Source: Geovibrio thiophilus
GTDB taxonomy: Bacteria; Chrysiogenota; Deferribacteres; Deferribacterales; Geovibrionaceae
Length of the DNA: 64,000 nt
Assembly: GCF_004087915.1 (NCBI RefSeq)
Contig: NZ_CP035108.1
Location: forward strand, 1,550,001 to 1,614,000
Direction of reading: 5' to 3'
Part shown: one piece after another, positions 8,393-17,534 of the stretch
Layout of the letters: each line of letters begins with the position of its first letter
Position numbering within the stretch: position 1 is the first letter of the stretch
Made by a program: the position numbers and the translations under genes
The notes under the pieces: generated by a model
Databases searched by the model: none
The model's input: the letters and a program-made list of their open reading frames with translations, nothing else
Told to the model about the DNA's origin: nothing

Positions 8393-9754
8393 ATGCTCAC
8401 TCCGAGATTAAAGGTTTCACTAGAAAGCGTCAAAAAACTTATCAGAAGAAACGCGAAGGTCGCACTTGAGAAAACGCTTTCCAAGCTGCATCCTGCGGAT
8501 ATTGCAATTATATACAATAACCTCAACGATATAGACGGAAAAAAACTCTGGAACAACATCAAAGATGAAAAGCTTATGGCGGAAATCATCGCTGAGATGA
8601 ACGAAGCCGATGTAATTGATGTTATTTCCGATCAGAAGCCCGAGAAAATCGCCAGAATAGTTGAACACATGGAAAGTGACGACGCGGCGGATGTCGTGCG
8701 TCTGCTCCCTGATGAAATATCTGATTCCGTTCTCAGTTTCATGGGTGACAGCGATCAGATAAGCGAAGTGGAACAGCTCCTTAACTACGAAGAATATACG
8801 GCTGGTTCAATAATGAACACCAGCTATTTTTCTCTGAACGAGGAGACCACTGTTAAGGAAGCCACCAAGTCGCTCCACGGGGCAAAAAATGTGGACATGG
8901 TTTTCTATCTCTATGTTACGGATGATGAAAACAGGCTTGTGGGCGTTATCTCCCTCCGTCAGCTTATCCTGAACCCGCCCGAGAAAAAGCTTTATGAAAT
9001 AATGACCACCGATGTAATACACGTGACCACCTATGAGGATCAGGAAGACGTGGCAAAGGTGGTTGAAAAATATGATCTTCTCGCCGTTCCTGTTGTAGAT
9101 GAGTTTAATGTTCTCGCCGGTATTATCACTGTTGACGACGTAATCGACATCATCCGTGAGGAAGCCACGGAAGACTTCTATATGATGGTCGGTTCATCGG
9201 ATGATGAGCTTCTCTTCGCCAACAATTCTATGAAAATCGCCAAGGTCAGACTGCCGTGGCTCATTGTAACCTTTGTGGGCTCAATAGTCGCCAGTATTGT
9301 TCTTACCTTTTTTCAGGGGCATGCAAGGGATTTTGCCATGCTTGTTCCCTTTGTTCCTATTATCATGGCTATGGCGGGCAACGCGGGCAGCCAATCCGCC
9401 ACAATCCTCATACGGGGCGTGGCTCTGGGTAAAATATCCACTTCGGATATTATTCCCATCATGCTGAAAGAGATGCGGGTGGGCATGATAATGGGCATAA
9501 CCATAGGCGTCCTTCTTGTCTTTATTGCCCCTTTATGGTCGGGCTCTCCGATCATCGGGTTTGTGGTAGGAACGGCAATGTTTTTTGCTATGACTCTCGC
9601 CACTTTCTCAGGCACATTTGTTCCCGCTACGCTGATCAGGTTCAATTTTGACCCTGCGGTTGCCTCCAGCCCCTTTATCAGCATGCTTAACGACATCTTG
9701 GGTCTTTCCATATACTTCTCGGTTTCAGCGGTTCTTCTTCGCTATTTCGGATGA
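8393..9754 (+). CDS. mgtE: Magnesium transporter MgtE
   Basis: 453 residues with the MgtE order: an N-terminal superhelical domain (about 20-130), two CBS domains (about 135-255), then a C-terminal channel domain with about five membrane segments from residue 283. The conserved pore-region segment GNAGSQSATILIRGVALG begins near residue 329. The protein is an inner-membrane Mg2+ channel gated by cytosolic Mg2+. ATG 8393 directly follows the era stop, and the stop overlaps the recO start by 4 nt (ATGA), so it is part of the same transcript. Confidence 0.95.
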   Translation: MLTPRLKVSLESVKKLIRRNAKVALEKTLSKLHPADIAIIYNNLNDIDGKKLWNNIKDEKLMAEIIAEMNEADVIDVISDQKPEKIARIVEHMESDDAADVVRLLPDEISDSVLSFMGDSDQISEVEQLLNYEEYTAGSIMNTSYFSLNEETTVKEATKSLHGAKNVDMVFYLYVTDDENRLVGVISLRQLILNPPEKKLYEIMTTDVIHVTTYEDQEDVAKVVEKYDLLAVPVVDEFNVLAGIITVDDVIDIIREEATEDFYMMVGSSDDELLFANNSMKIAKVRLPWLIVTFVGSIVASIVLTFFQGHARDFAMLVPFVPIIMAMAGNAGSQSATILIRGVALGKISTSDIIPIMLKEMRVGMIMGITIGVLLVFIAPLWSGSPIIGFVVGTAMFFAMTLATFSGTFVPATLIRFNFDPAVASSPFISMLNDILGLSIYFSVSAVLLRYFG

Positions 9755-10449
9755 GCAGGCACTTAACAGACGCCATAATCTATAAACTCCACAGATATTC
9801 AGACTCTTCCGCAATCGCGCGGGCTTTCACTGCGGATTTCGGCAAAATCAAGCTGTTTGTGCCCAAGGCTTTCAGCAAAAAGGGCGGGCTCCTCACCTGT
9901 TTTCCGGGTATTCTGGATTTTCAGATGAAGGAAACATCCGACCTCAGCCGCTTTTACGCTTTCACTCAGAAACCTGAATTTCACAGATTCATCAACAGCC
10001 ATGAAATAATGATCCGCCTGCATTTTATCTTTGAGGTTATGGACGCTCTCTACGAGGAAAGAGAAAAGGACGGATACCTTATGCGCCTTATTATGAAAAT
10101 TGATGATACCAACTTCCGGAAGGCGGCTTCCTTCACTGTGAGGCATATGTTTGAGAAAAACGGCGTGCTGCCGGATTTCAGAGAGTGCGCAGGCTGCGGA
10201 ACTGCCGAATGCGCCGAGGGGATTGTTCTCGGAGGTGAGTTCTTCTGCGGAAACTGCCGCAGGGCAGGGGTAAAAGTTACGGGCGCAGTCATGCTTTTCA
10301 TGAAGAGCGCCCTTAGCAGCGAGATGATGAAAAACCTGATAATAAACAGAGAAAATGAAACAGAGATTATTTCATTTTTTACTGACTTCTATAAATCCCT
10401 TTACAGTAAGGAGCTTAAGAGCGCCGCCACACTCAGCGTACTTCTTTAA
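9751..10449 (+). CDS. recO: DNA repair protein RecO
   Basis: 232 residues. An N-terminal OB fold (about 1-80) is followed by a helical domain and a zinc site: C146-x2-C149 and C166-x2-C169 in CAGC...CGNC. RecO loads RecA onto SSB-coated DNA with RecR in the RecF pathway. The era-recO proximity is common. It is the last gene of the 1.9-10.4 kb run; a weak hairpin with a T-tract (10464-10489) follows. Confidence 0.93.
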   Translation: MSRHLTDAIIYKLHRYSDSSAIARAFTADFGKIKLFVPKAFSKKGGLLTCFPGILDFQMKETSDLSRFYAFTQKPEFHRFINSHEIMIRLHFIFEVMDALYEEREKDGYLMRLIMKIDDTNFRKAASFTVRHMFEKNGVLPDFRECAGCGTAECAEGIVLGGEFFCGNCRRAGVKVTGAVMLFMKSALSSEMMKNLIINRENETEIISFFTDFYKSLYSKELKSAATLSVLL

Positions 10450-10463
10450 GCATCCTAAAGCTT

Positions 10464-10489
10464 TACAAATCTTTGTGAATTTTTTACTA
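10464..10489 (+). terminator. Possible weak intrinsic terminator after recO
   Basis: ACAAA-TCT-TTTGT short stem followed by GAATTTTTT. The stem is only 5 bp, so termination may be inefficient. Confidence 0.35.
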
Positions 10490-10539
10490 TAGCAAAAAGC
10501 TATATGACTTAGACACAGTCAGAGTAATATACACAGATT

Positions 10540-10579
10540 ACTGCGGTAAAAACCGTTCCATGGATGGAACTGCGGTAAA
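10540..10579 (+). promoter_or_regulatory. fbp leader hairpin with GGA hexaloop, flanked by direct repeats
   Basis: GTTCC (10555-10559), loop ATGGAT, GGAAC (10566-10570) form a perfect stem whose hexaloop has the ANGGAN form closed by C-G. The hairpin is flanked by two exact 11-nt copies of ACTGCGGTAAA (10540-10550 and 10569-10579). It lies about 31 nt upstream of the fbp ATG, in the presumed 5' leader. The loop is the same as that of H3 in arrays A, B and E. CsrA/RsmA target sites have this form (established for E. coli and Pseudomonas); its role here is inference. Confidence 0.5.
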
Positions 10580-10600
10580 TTAAGGTCGGGAGACATCGCA

Positions 10601-11596
10601 ATGCAGAAGGGGTTGACTAATCTCAACAGGTATCTGCTTGAGGAGCAGAGAAAATATCCTCACGCCACAGGTGACTTTACATTTATCATAGAACAGATCG
10701 CCTTCGCCTCCAAAATAATAGCCCGTGAAGTAAACAAGGCGGGCATAGTGAACATTCTCGGGAAAGCCCAATCCGTGAATGTTCATGGTGAAGACCAGCA
10801 GAAGCTGGACGTGTACTCCAATGCCAAGATGATCGAAGCTCTCGATCACATAGGCAAGCTCTGCGCCATGGGGTCTGAGGAGTGTGAGGATATTGTTCCC
10901 ATCCCCGATAAATATCCCAAGGGCAAATATGTAGTGGTGTTTGATCCGCTGGACGGTTCAAGCAACATCGATGTGAACATCAGCATCGGAACAATTTTCG
11001 GTGTGTACAGAGCAGTGACAGAAGGCAATCAGGGCACTGTGGAGGATTTTCTTCAGTCCGGCAGAAACCTTGTCGCCTCTGGCTATGTTATCTACGGCTC
11101 AAGCACAATGCTTGTATACACTGCGGGCAACGGGGTGAGCGGCTTCACCCTTGATCCGGGTGTGGGTGAGTTTCTTCTCAGCCATGAAAACATCAAAATA
11201 CCCGAAAAGGGCAAAATATACAGCTTTAATGAAGCTAACTTCGACAGATGGACTCCTGAAATTCAGAACTATGTCAAATCACTTCGCAGCAATAAGGAAA
11301 GGCAGTATACGGGACGCTACATAGGCTCCCTTGTTGCCGATTTCCACCGCAATCTTCTGAAAGGCGGCGTATTCGCTTACCCGGGCGACACCAATAATCC
11401 CAACGGCAAGCTGAGGCTTCTTTACGAAGCGGCTCCCCTTGCCTACATTGTCGAGCAGGCAGGCGGCGCGGCAACGGACGGGATAAACAACATCCTTGAC
11501 ATCAAACCTGAAGGAATCCATCAGAGAACGCCTCTTGTGATAGGCTCCAAATACGAAGTCGAGCTCTACCGCAAGTATGTAACGGGTGAGGTTTAA
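10601..11596 (+). CDS. fbp: Fructose-1,6-bisphosphatase, class 1
   Basis: 331 residues, the standard class I length. The metal/active-site signature FDPLDGSSNIDVN lies near 114-126, and the C-terminal catalytic region includes KLRLLYEAAPLAYIVEQAGG. The cytoplasmic enzyme removes the 1-phosphate in gluconeogenesis. ATG 10601 has GGGAG about 9 nt upstream. The stop overlaps the nfo ATG by 1 nt, so the two are cotranscribed. The leader carries a GGA-hexaloop hairpin; in E. coli the Csr system is known to affect gluconeogenic enzymes including this one, which makes that hairpin notable. Confidence 0.96.
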   Translation: MQKGLTNLNRYLLEEQRKYPHATGDFTFIIEQIAFASKIIAREVNKAGIVNILGKAQSVNVHGEDQQKLDVYSNAKMIEALDHIGKLCAMGSEECEDIVPIPDKYPKGKYVVVFDPLDGSSNIDVNISIGTIFGVYRAVTEGNQGTVEDFLQSGRNLVASGYVIYGSSTMLVYTAGNGVSGFTLDPGVGEFLLSHENIKIPEKGKIYSFNEANFDRWTPEIQNYVKSLRSNKERQYTGRYIGSLVADFHRNLLKGGVFAYPGDTNNPNGKLRLLYEAAPLAYIVEQAGGAATDGINNILDIKPEGIHQRTPLVIGSKYEVELYRKYVTGEV

Positions 11597-12426
11597 TGCG
11601 CATTGGCGCGCACCAGTCCATATCAGGCGGAATATATAAAAGCATTGAAAGAGCCTTGCATGACGGATGCGAGGCTCTTCAGGTTTTTGTGCGCAACGCC
11701 AGCAGGTGGGAGTCGAAACCTCTAAACGAAAAAGATGCGGAAAAATTCAGACAGAAGGCGGAAGATTTCGGCACAGAGAATATCTGCGCCCACGCCTCAT
11801 ATCTCATCAACCTTGCCTCCGCCAGCGGAGATATATACTCCAAATCGCTTAAAGCATGCGCAGACGAGCTTTCCAGATGCGGGAAACTCGGTATTCCCTA
11901 TTATGTGATTCATCCCGGTTCCTTCACCGGTTCAACACTTGAAGACGGAATCAGACGCATCGCCGTCTCTCTGGACAGAATTTACCATGAAAACGGATTC
12001 AGAACCATGACTCTGCTTGAGATAACCGCAGGGCAGGGTTCATCCGTGGGCTGCTCTTTTGAGCATATGGAAGAAATAATAAATCTTGCGTCATGCAGTG
12101 AAAAGATAGGTTTATGCCTTGACTCATGTCACATGTTCAGCGCAGGATATGATATTGTGAATGATTATGATTCGGTTTTTGACTCTCTTTCTGAAAAATT
12201 CGGCGATAAAATAAGGGTGTTTCACCTCAACGATGCCAAAAAACCTCTGGGAAGCAGAGTTGACAGGCATGCGATGATAGGAAAGGGTGAAATAGGCGAA
12301 GAATTTTTCAGAAAAGCGGTTAACGAATCCGGATTCGGGCATATGCTGGGCATTCTGGAAACACCGATAGGAGAGGGCAGCACCTACGCCTCTGAGGTGA
12401 ATCTGCTTAAGTCATACAGAATATAA
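11596..12426 (+). CDS. nfo: Endonuclease IV (AP endonuclease)
   Basis: 276 residues, TIM-barrel family. The trinuclear zinc ligands can be placed: H66, H106, E142, D176, H179, H210, D223, H225 and E255. The enzyme cleaves 5' to abasic sites in base excision repair. ATG 11596 overlaps the fbp stop by one base. Confidence 0.95.
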   Translation: MRIGAHQSISGGIYKSIERALHDGCEALQVFVRNASRWESKPLNEKDAEKFRQKAEDFGTENICAHASYLINLASASGDIYSKSLKACADELSRCGKLGIPYYVIHPGSFTGSTLEDGIRRIAVSLDRIYHENGFRTMTLLEITAGQGSSVGCSFEHMEEIINLASCSEKIGLCLDSCHMFSAGYDIVNDYDSVFDSLSEKFGDKIRVFHLNDAKKPLGSRVDRHAMIGKGEIGEEFFRKAVNESGFGHMLGILETPIGEGSTYASEVNLLKSYRI

Positions 12427-12436
12427 AGGAGCAAAA

Positions 12437-13972
12437 GTGATGGAAGCGCCGATAGTTATGATAATGAAGGATCTCCTCAAGCCTGAAAAGGTTGTGGAGA
12501 CGCATATATCCTATGTTTTTCTCACAGCGGACAAAGTTTACAAGGTCAAAAAGAACGTGAATTTCGGTTTTCTGGATTTCTCAAGACTCAAGCTTCGCAA
12601 GCAGTACTGCCTTCTGGAAAAGGAGCTGAACGGACGCTTCTGTGAGGGGATTTACGGCGAGGTGCTGAAGGTCGCCCGCAAGGAAAAATCCTTTGAAATA
12701 ACCGAATATGAAAATACACAGAACACACTGGAGTATGTGGTGACCATGAAGCGCATACCGGAAGACTGCTTCCTTTCATATAAGGTCAAAGAAGGGCTTA
12801 TAACAGTGGACGATATGCGCAAAACAGGCAGGCATATAGCCGATCTCTTTTCGTCAATCAATACTGATGAGGCTTCTGCGGAGGAGAACGGAGGGGCGTC
12901 CGTGGTGCGTTTTAACTGCGGGGAAAACTTCTCACAGACTGAAAGCTTCGCAGGAAGATTCATCGATAAGTTATTCTATGATTTCATAAAAAAGGAAACA
13001 CTGGCGTTTTTGGACAAGCATAGTGACATATTCGCCTCAAGAGTGAAAAGCGGCTTTGTTGTCAACGGACACGGTGATCTTCGTGCCGAGCATGTATTTT
13101 TTGAAAGAGACAAGGTCGGACTTATAGACTGCATTGAGTTCAATAAACGCTTCCGCTACAATGATGTAGTGTCTGAGGCGGCGTTCATCTGCATGGAGCT
13201 TGATGAGCTGGGCAGAACCGATCTGTCGGACGCTCTGGCAGAGGGCTTCTTTGAAAAATATAATGATGAAAACAGCATAAAGCTTTTTAATTTCTATAAA
13301 TGCTACAGGGCTTTTGTCCGAGCTAAGGTAACCTGCTTCCTCCTTGCGCAGAAAGGTGAGGAATGGGAAGGCTTTGCGGGTGCAAAAAAGAGTGTTGACA
13401 GGCTTATTGATCTCGCCGCTGCCTACGCTCTAAATATGGAACAGGCTAAAACACTGATGTTTTACGGATATATGGGCTGCGGAAAGTCCAAGAACGCTAA
13501 AGTGTTTTCGGAAAAATTTGCCGCCGCTAACTATAACACAGACGTGGAGCGTAAGCTCCTCTGTGGTCTTCAGCCTACGGACAGCAGAAAGATAGAGATG
13601 GAGACGGGCATTTACATCCGTGAAAAATCCCTTGAGGTCTATGCTCACCTAGGCAGAAAAGCCGCAGAAAAGGCGAAAACAGGGCGAATGACTGTTCTGG
13701 ACGGAACATTCTCCGATCCGGCGTTTGTTAAAGCGGCGGAAGAGAGCACGGATTTTGACAAAAAAATCCTATTCACCGCTGATGATTCCGTTATTTTGGA
13801 ACGCTTTAAGGAAAGAGCCAAAAAAACGGCTGTGACAGACGGCAGGGAAGAGATATATTTTCAGCACAAGGATAAATTTGTTGACGCCGGAGCGGATCTG
13901 TCTGTCGAAACAACGGGCTGCATAGAGGACAACGCAAGGCGTATTATGGAGTTTCTGATTAATGAAGAATAA
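12437..13972 (+). CDS. Bifunctional APH-like kinase / AAA ATP-binding protein
   Basis: 511 residues. The N-terminal half is aminoglycoside-phosphotransferase-like (COG2187 type) with the catalytic-loop-like HGDLRAEH (212-219) and metal-binding DCIEF (231-235). The C-terminal third is a P-loop kinase-like domain (COG0645 type) with Walker A GYMGCGKSK (344-352). This fusion is widespread in proteobacteria but its substrate is unknown to me, and there is no reason to call it a resistance enzyme. GTG 12437 or ATG 12440 could start it, behind AAGGAG. The 3' end overlaps the next gene by 11 nt. Confidence 0.82.
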   Translation: MMEAPIVMIMKDLLKPEKVVETHISYVFLTADKVYKVKKNVNFGFLDFSRLKLRKQYCLLEKELNGRFCEGIYGEVLKVARKEKSFEITEYENTQNTLEYVVTMKRIPEDCFLSYKVKEGLITVDDMRKTGRHIADLFSSINTDEASAEENGGASVVRFNCGENFSQTESFAGRFIDKLFYDFIKKETLAFLDKHSDIFASRVKSGFVVNGHGDLRAEHVFFERDKVGLIDCIEFNKRFRYNDVVSEAAFICMELDELGRTDLSDALAEGFFEKYNDENSIKLFNFYKCYRAFVRAKVTCFLLAQKGEEWEGFAGAKKSVDRLIDLAAAYALNMEQAKTLMFYGYMGCGKSKNAKVFSEKFAAANYNTDVERKLLCGLQPTDSRKIEMETGIYIREKSLEVYAHLGRKAAEKAKTGRMTVLDGTFSDPAFVKAAEESTDFDKKILFTADDSVILERFKERAKKTAVTDGREEIYFQHKDKFVDAGADLSVETTGCIEDNARRIMEFLINEE

Positions 13973-14966
13973 CTTTTCCGTGGTGCAGGTAAACTCCCCG
14001 TTTGAGGATACGGCGTTTTTTGTCCGCAATATATATAAAAAAAACGCGTTTCTGCTGGACTGCGGCAAAATAGGCTCACTGACCAATCAGGAAGTACTGA
14101 GCATTTATGATATATTCATAAGCCACACTCACATAGACCATTTTTACGGATTCGACCGCATACTGCGCGGCTCGCTTATGGCGGAGAAAACCATCAGGAT
14201 TTTCGGTCCGCCGGGGATAATAAAAAACGTTCGGGGTAAGCTGGATTCATACACATGGAACCTGATTAAAAGCTACGCAATTAATTTTGATGTGATAGAA
14301 CTCAGCGAGACAAGGCTTCACAAACGTGCCCTGTTTATGGCTGAGAACGGCTTTGAAGGCATTTACTCTGAGATACTTCATGATGACATAGATTTGGGAG
14401 AGGGCTTCACATTCGATTTCGTATTCTTTGAACACAGGGTAACGTCTGTGGGCTACCGAATAAAGGAGAAGCCGCTGATCTCTGCGGACGGAGAGCTCAT
14501 GGAGAAGTCGGGCTTTCGTCCGGGCAAATGGGTGGGGCAGCTTAAGAAAAAGGTTGAGAACGGCTACCCGCATGATGAAACCATAGATGTCCAGACGGCA
14601 GACGGTTTTGTGTCTGTGACTGTTTCTGAGCTTGAGGCGAAATTCATTACAAAACATTATCCGCAGGATATAACTTTCGTAACGGACATAGCGCCCAGCT
14701 ACTCCAACTACCTGAAAGCCATAGAGTTTGCGAAGGGAGCAAAATCTCTTCTCATAGAAGGGGTTTTTATGAAGGAGGACATTCTCCACGCCATAGATAA
14801 GCAGCACCTCACCCTTGATCTGGCGAAAACTATTTACGCCAGATCCGGCGCTGAAAAAGTGCGTTTTTTTCACTTCGCTCCAAGATACGACCGTGACAGA
14901 GGACCTTTTCTGAAAAGGCTTTATGACGGTTTTGACGGTGAAATACTTGAGGTTGAGGTAAGATGA
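13962..14966 (+). CDS. MBL-fold hydrolase, RNase Z-like
   Basis: 334 residues. The metallo-beta-lactamase motif is ISHTHIDHFYG (H55-x-H57-x-D59-H60), with a second metal-site region VTDIAPSY and a C-terminal HFAPRYDRD resembling the HFSxRY motif of tRNase Z. Length fits an RNase Z-like protein. True tRNA 3' processing is not certain, because the protein diverges from textbook RNase Z around the first motif. ATG 13962 lies inside the previous gene and its stop overlaps the next start by 4 nt, giving a tightly coupled trio. Confidence 0.72.
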   Translation: MKNNFSVVQVNSPFEDTAFFVRNIYKKNAFLLDCGKIGSLTNQEVLSIYDIFISHTHIDHFYGFDRILRGSLMAEKTIRIFGPPGIIKNVRGKLDSYTWNLIKSYAINFDVIELSETRLHKRALFMAENGFEGIYSEILHDDIDLGEGFTFDFVFFEHRVTSVGYRIKEKPLISADGELMEKSGFRPGKWVGQLKKKVENGYPHDETIDVQTADGFVSVTVSELEAKFITKHYPQDITFVTDIAPSYSNYLKAIEFAKGAKSLLIEGVFMKEDILHAIDKQHLTLDLAKTIYARSGAEKVRFFHFAPRYDRDRGPFLKRLYDGFDGEILEVEVR

Positions 14967-15859
14967 AGCTGCTCATAATCCTTGTTATATTTTTTGCCGC
15001 CGCAGGATTGTTTTTTGCGGGCAGGTCAAAACTTATCACTCTCAAGCCGTTCGTTAATCTCAAAGGGGTTCAGGATTACGAGCTTGAGGTAATGGACTAT
15101 AAGCGGGCTGAATCAGAGATAGTGACAGAAAAAGAGAATTACCCCAAATTCTATAAAGGCGGTAAGACCGGCGTGCTGCTTATTCACGGCTTTACGGGAG
15201 CCCCCTACGAGCTTATTCCTCTGGCTGAGTACCTGCACAGTGAAGGCTTTACGGTTTATCTTGCCAGAGTCGCCGGACACGGCTCAGACCCGGAGAACCT
15301 CAATGAGCTTACCTATGAGGATTGGTATGAGTCGGTGAAATACGGCTACTTCCTCCTGAAGAATAATTGTGATAAGATAATTGTCACGGGTCAGAGCATG
15401 GGCGGACTGATTGCCTTGAACACAGTGATTAAAAACGGTGCGGACGGACTCATTCTCCTTGCTCCTTGCATAAAAATAAAGAATCCGCTCTCGGTTTTTG
15501 TGCCTTATGTAAAACACTTTAAAAAGTATGATCACAAAAATATTGAAGCGGATGAACAAAAATTCTTCTATAATACATATCCCATGGAAGGCGTACATCA
15601 GCTGATTATGTTCACTGAATATACTGAACCTCTTGCGGAAAAGATAAATATTCCTGTCCTCATGTTTCAGCACATGGGGGATAAGGTAGTCAGCGCTGAG
15701 GCTTCACGTGAGTTTTTCGGACGCATAGGCAGCCAAAATAAGAAGGCTGTGTATTTCGACAATGATGACAGCGGCTATCATGCTCTCTGCGGTGCAAAAA
15801 ACCCGCACAGGGATGATATGTTCGCTGAGATTAAGGAGTGGATAGATGTCATTAAGTAA
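14963..15859 (+). CDS. Alpha/beta-hydrolase, carboxylesterase/lysophospholipase-like
   Basis: 298 residues. An N-terminal hydrophobic segment (about 3-20) suggests a membrane anchor or uncleaved signal. The alpha/beta-hydrolase core has the oxyanion motif LLIHGFTGAPYE and nucleophile elbow GQSMGG; the C-terminal His is likely in DSGYHALCG. Similar to short-chain carboxylesterases and monoacylglycerol-lipase-like proteins; substrate unknown. Overlaps its neighbours by 4 nt upstream and 14 nt downstream. Confidence 0.8.
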   Translation: MKLLIILVIFFAAAGLFFAGRSKLITLKPFVNLKGVQDYELEVMDYKRAESEIVTEKENYPKFYKGGKTGVLLIHGFTGAPYELIPLAEYLHSEGFTVYLARVAGHGSDPENLNELTYEDWYESVKYGYFLLKNNCDKIIVTGQSMGGLIALNTVIKNGADGLILLAPCIKIKNPLSVFVPYVKHFKKYDHKNIEADEQKFFYNTYPMEGVHQLIMFTEYTEPLAEKINIPVLMFQHMGDKVVSAEASREFFGRIGSQNKKAVYFDNDDSGYHALCGAKNPHRDDMFAEIKEWIDVIK

Positions 15860-16658
15860 CAGGAAAATCGGGTTTATCGGAGCAGGAAACATGGCGTTTG
15901 CCTTAATGAAAGGGCTTGTGAACTCCGGTCTTGTACCACCTGAAAACATAATGGCATCTGATCCGGAACCGTCAAGGTTTGAAGGCTTGAGCAAATCTCT
16001 GAATATCACCATTACCACCGATAATATAGCGGTCGCTAAAAAGAGCGATATTATAATGATTTGTGTAAAACCGCAGGTAGCAAAATATGTGATGGATGAA
16101 ATAAGCCAGTTTCTGAAAGATAAGCTGCTTATTTCCATTGCCGCAGGTGTCAAAACAGATTTTTTTGAGCATTACCTCAGCGGACTTCGGGTTATCAGGG
16201 TTATGTCAAATACTCCCGCGCTGGTAGGCGAGGGCTCATCCGCCATATGCGCCGGCAAATACGCCGGAAAGCCGGAGCTTGAGATAGCGGACAAGCTTTT
16301 CTGCTCTGTGGGCAAGGTGGCTGTGATAGAGGAAAAATATATGGACGCTGTGACGGGTCTCTCCGGCAGCGGTCCTGCCTATGTTTTCAAGTTTATTGAG
16401 GCTCTTTCCGATGCGGGTGTGAAGCTGGGCTTAAGCCGTGAGACATCCCGCATGCTTGCTGCTCAGACTGTTTACGGCTCCGCTAAGCTTGTTCTAGAAA
16501 CGGGTGAGCATCCCATGGCGCTTAAGGATATGGTTACCTCCCCCGGCGGAACGACCATTGTCGGCGTCCACATGCTTGAGAAAGGCGGCTTCTCCGCGGC
16601 TATTATTGATGCAGTGGAAGAAGCTACGAAACGTTCGGAAGAGCTCGGGAAGAAATAG
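15846..16658 (+). CDS. proC: Pyrroline-5-carboxylate reductase
   Basis: 270 residues. The NAD(P)-binding motif GFIGAGNMAFAL is near the N-terminus and the ProC dimerisation signature with SGSGPAYVFKFIEAL lies in the C-terminal half. It performs the last step of proline synthesis. ATG 15846 is within the preceding gene. The last 13 codons (EEATKRSEELGKK and stop) are repeated once downstream inside array B. Confidence 0.95.
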   Translation: MSLSNRKIGFIGAGNMAFALMKGLVNSGLVPPENIMASDPEPSRFEGLSKSLNITITTDNIAVAKKSDIIMICVKPQVAKYVMDEISQFLKDKLLISIAAGVKTDFFEHYLSGLRVIRVMSNTPALVGEGSSAICAGKYAGKPELEIADKLFCSVGKVAVIEEKYMDAVTGLSGSGPAYVFKFIEALSDAGVKLGLSRETSRMLAAQTVYGSAKLVLETGEHPMALKDMVTSPGGTTIVGVHMLEKGGFSAAIIDAVEEATKRSEELGKK

Positions 16659-17138
16659 ACCTGCGATTCCAATGATGGAATCGCGCCGTGCGAAGCGAAG
16701 CCGCATTTACTGCGGCGCGAGCGTGTATCCAAAATTTCCATGGATGGCAAATTTTGGATTGTCAAAACAGAAGAAGCTACGAAACGTTCGGAAGAGCTCG
16801 GGAAGAAATAGACCTGCGATTCCAATGATGGAATCGCGCCGTGCGAAGCGAAGCCGCATTTACTGCGGCGCGAGCGTGTACATCAAACTGACAGGATGTG
16901 CAGTTTGATGTTATTGATATAGACGTAAACAGTCCCAAGGACGGGACTGCGCCGTGCGAAGCGAAGCCGCATTTACTGCGGCGCGAGCGTGTACATCAAA
17001 CTGACAGGATGTACAGTTTGATGTTATTGATATAGACGTAAACAGTCCCAAGGACGGGACTGCGCCGTGCGAAGCGAAGCCGCATTTACTGCGGCGCGAG
17101 CGTGTACATCAAACTGACAGGATGTGCAGTTTGATGTT
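16619..17138 (+). repeat. Array B: mosaic of four three-hairpin elements after proC
   Basis: Elements are at 16663-16758, 16816-16911, 16930-17024 and 17043-17137. The linkers GCGCCGTGCGAAGCGAAG and GCGAGCGTGTA and H2 (GCCGCA/TGCGGC) are identical in all four. H1 and H3 are not: copies 1-2 have H1 GCGATTCCA/TGGAATCGC while copies 3-4 have CAGTCCC/GGGACTG. Copy 1 has H3 with an A/T stem and loop ATGGAT, whereas copies 2-4 have ACATCAAACTG/CAGTTTGATGT with CAGGATG (copy 3 CAGGATG followed by TAC) near the apex. The first two units (period 153) include the proC 3' end; later spacing is 113 bp. Hairpins have been exchanged as modules. Confidence 0.93.
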
Positions 17139-17158
17139 ATTGATATAGACGTAAAAAA

Positions 17159-17185
17159 GCGGGGAGTTCTTCAGCATCTCCCCGC
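17159..17185 (-). terminator. Intrinsic terminator, mainly for the DUF2917 gene
   Basis: GCGGGGAG/CTCCCCGC 8-bp stem (17159-17166 and 17178-17185). On the minus strand it runs directly into a T6 tract, which fits the minus-strand gene ending at 17257. It could also stop plus-strand transcripts leaving array B. Confidence 0.75.
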
Positions 17186-17256
17186 CTCTATTGTTATTTC
17201 AGGGGTAAACCTGAAACAGGAGCCACAGTAGAGGACAGGCGCTCAAGCCTGCATAA

Positions 17257-17481
17257 TCAGTTTATTTCCATTGAGAACATTGATTCTGTTCCGCCCTGAA
17301 TGACAAGGCGGTGCAGGGGAAAAAGGCTTACCTTTTCTCCGCTTTTCACCACAATATCGCCTTCCTTTGTTCCGGTTATCCACAGCTTTCCCTGTTCGCA
17401 TACAAGGCTCGCCTTTTTGACGCCGTTAAGTGATACGAGCTTGTCTTTCCCGAGAGACATTCTAAGGCTTTTTCCTTTCAT
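17257..17481 (-). CDS. DUF2917-family small protein
   Basis: 74 residues, all-beta in appearance, with LVCEQGKLWITGTKEGDIVVKSGE typical of DUF2917 (cupin-like strand pattern around a W-x-T-G core). Function unknown. It is divergent from a LysR gene, and DUF2917 genes are often found beside LysR regulators, so LysR control is likely. No signal peptide, hence cytoplasmic. Confidence 0.7.
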   Translation of the reverse strand: MKGKSLRMSLGKDKLVSLNGVKKASLVCEQGKLWITGTKEGDIVVKSGEKVSLFPLHRLVIQGGTESMFSMEIN

Positions 17482-17534
17482 GGCGCACTCCTATGAAGCG
17501 TTCATTATAACAGAATATACATTACCCAAACTTA

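Noticed and set aside
12437-13972. Aminoglycoside resistance gene
   Set aside because: The APH-like fold fused to an AAA-type kinase domain is a widespread family with no known resistance role.
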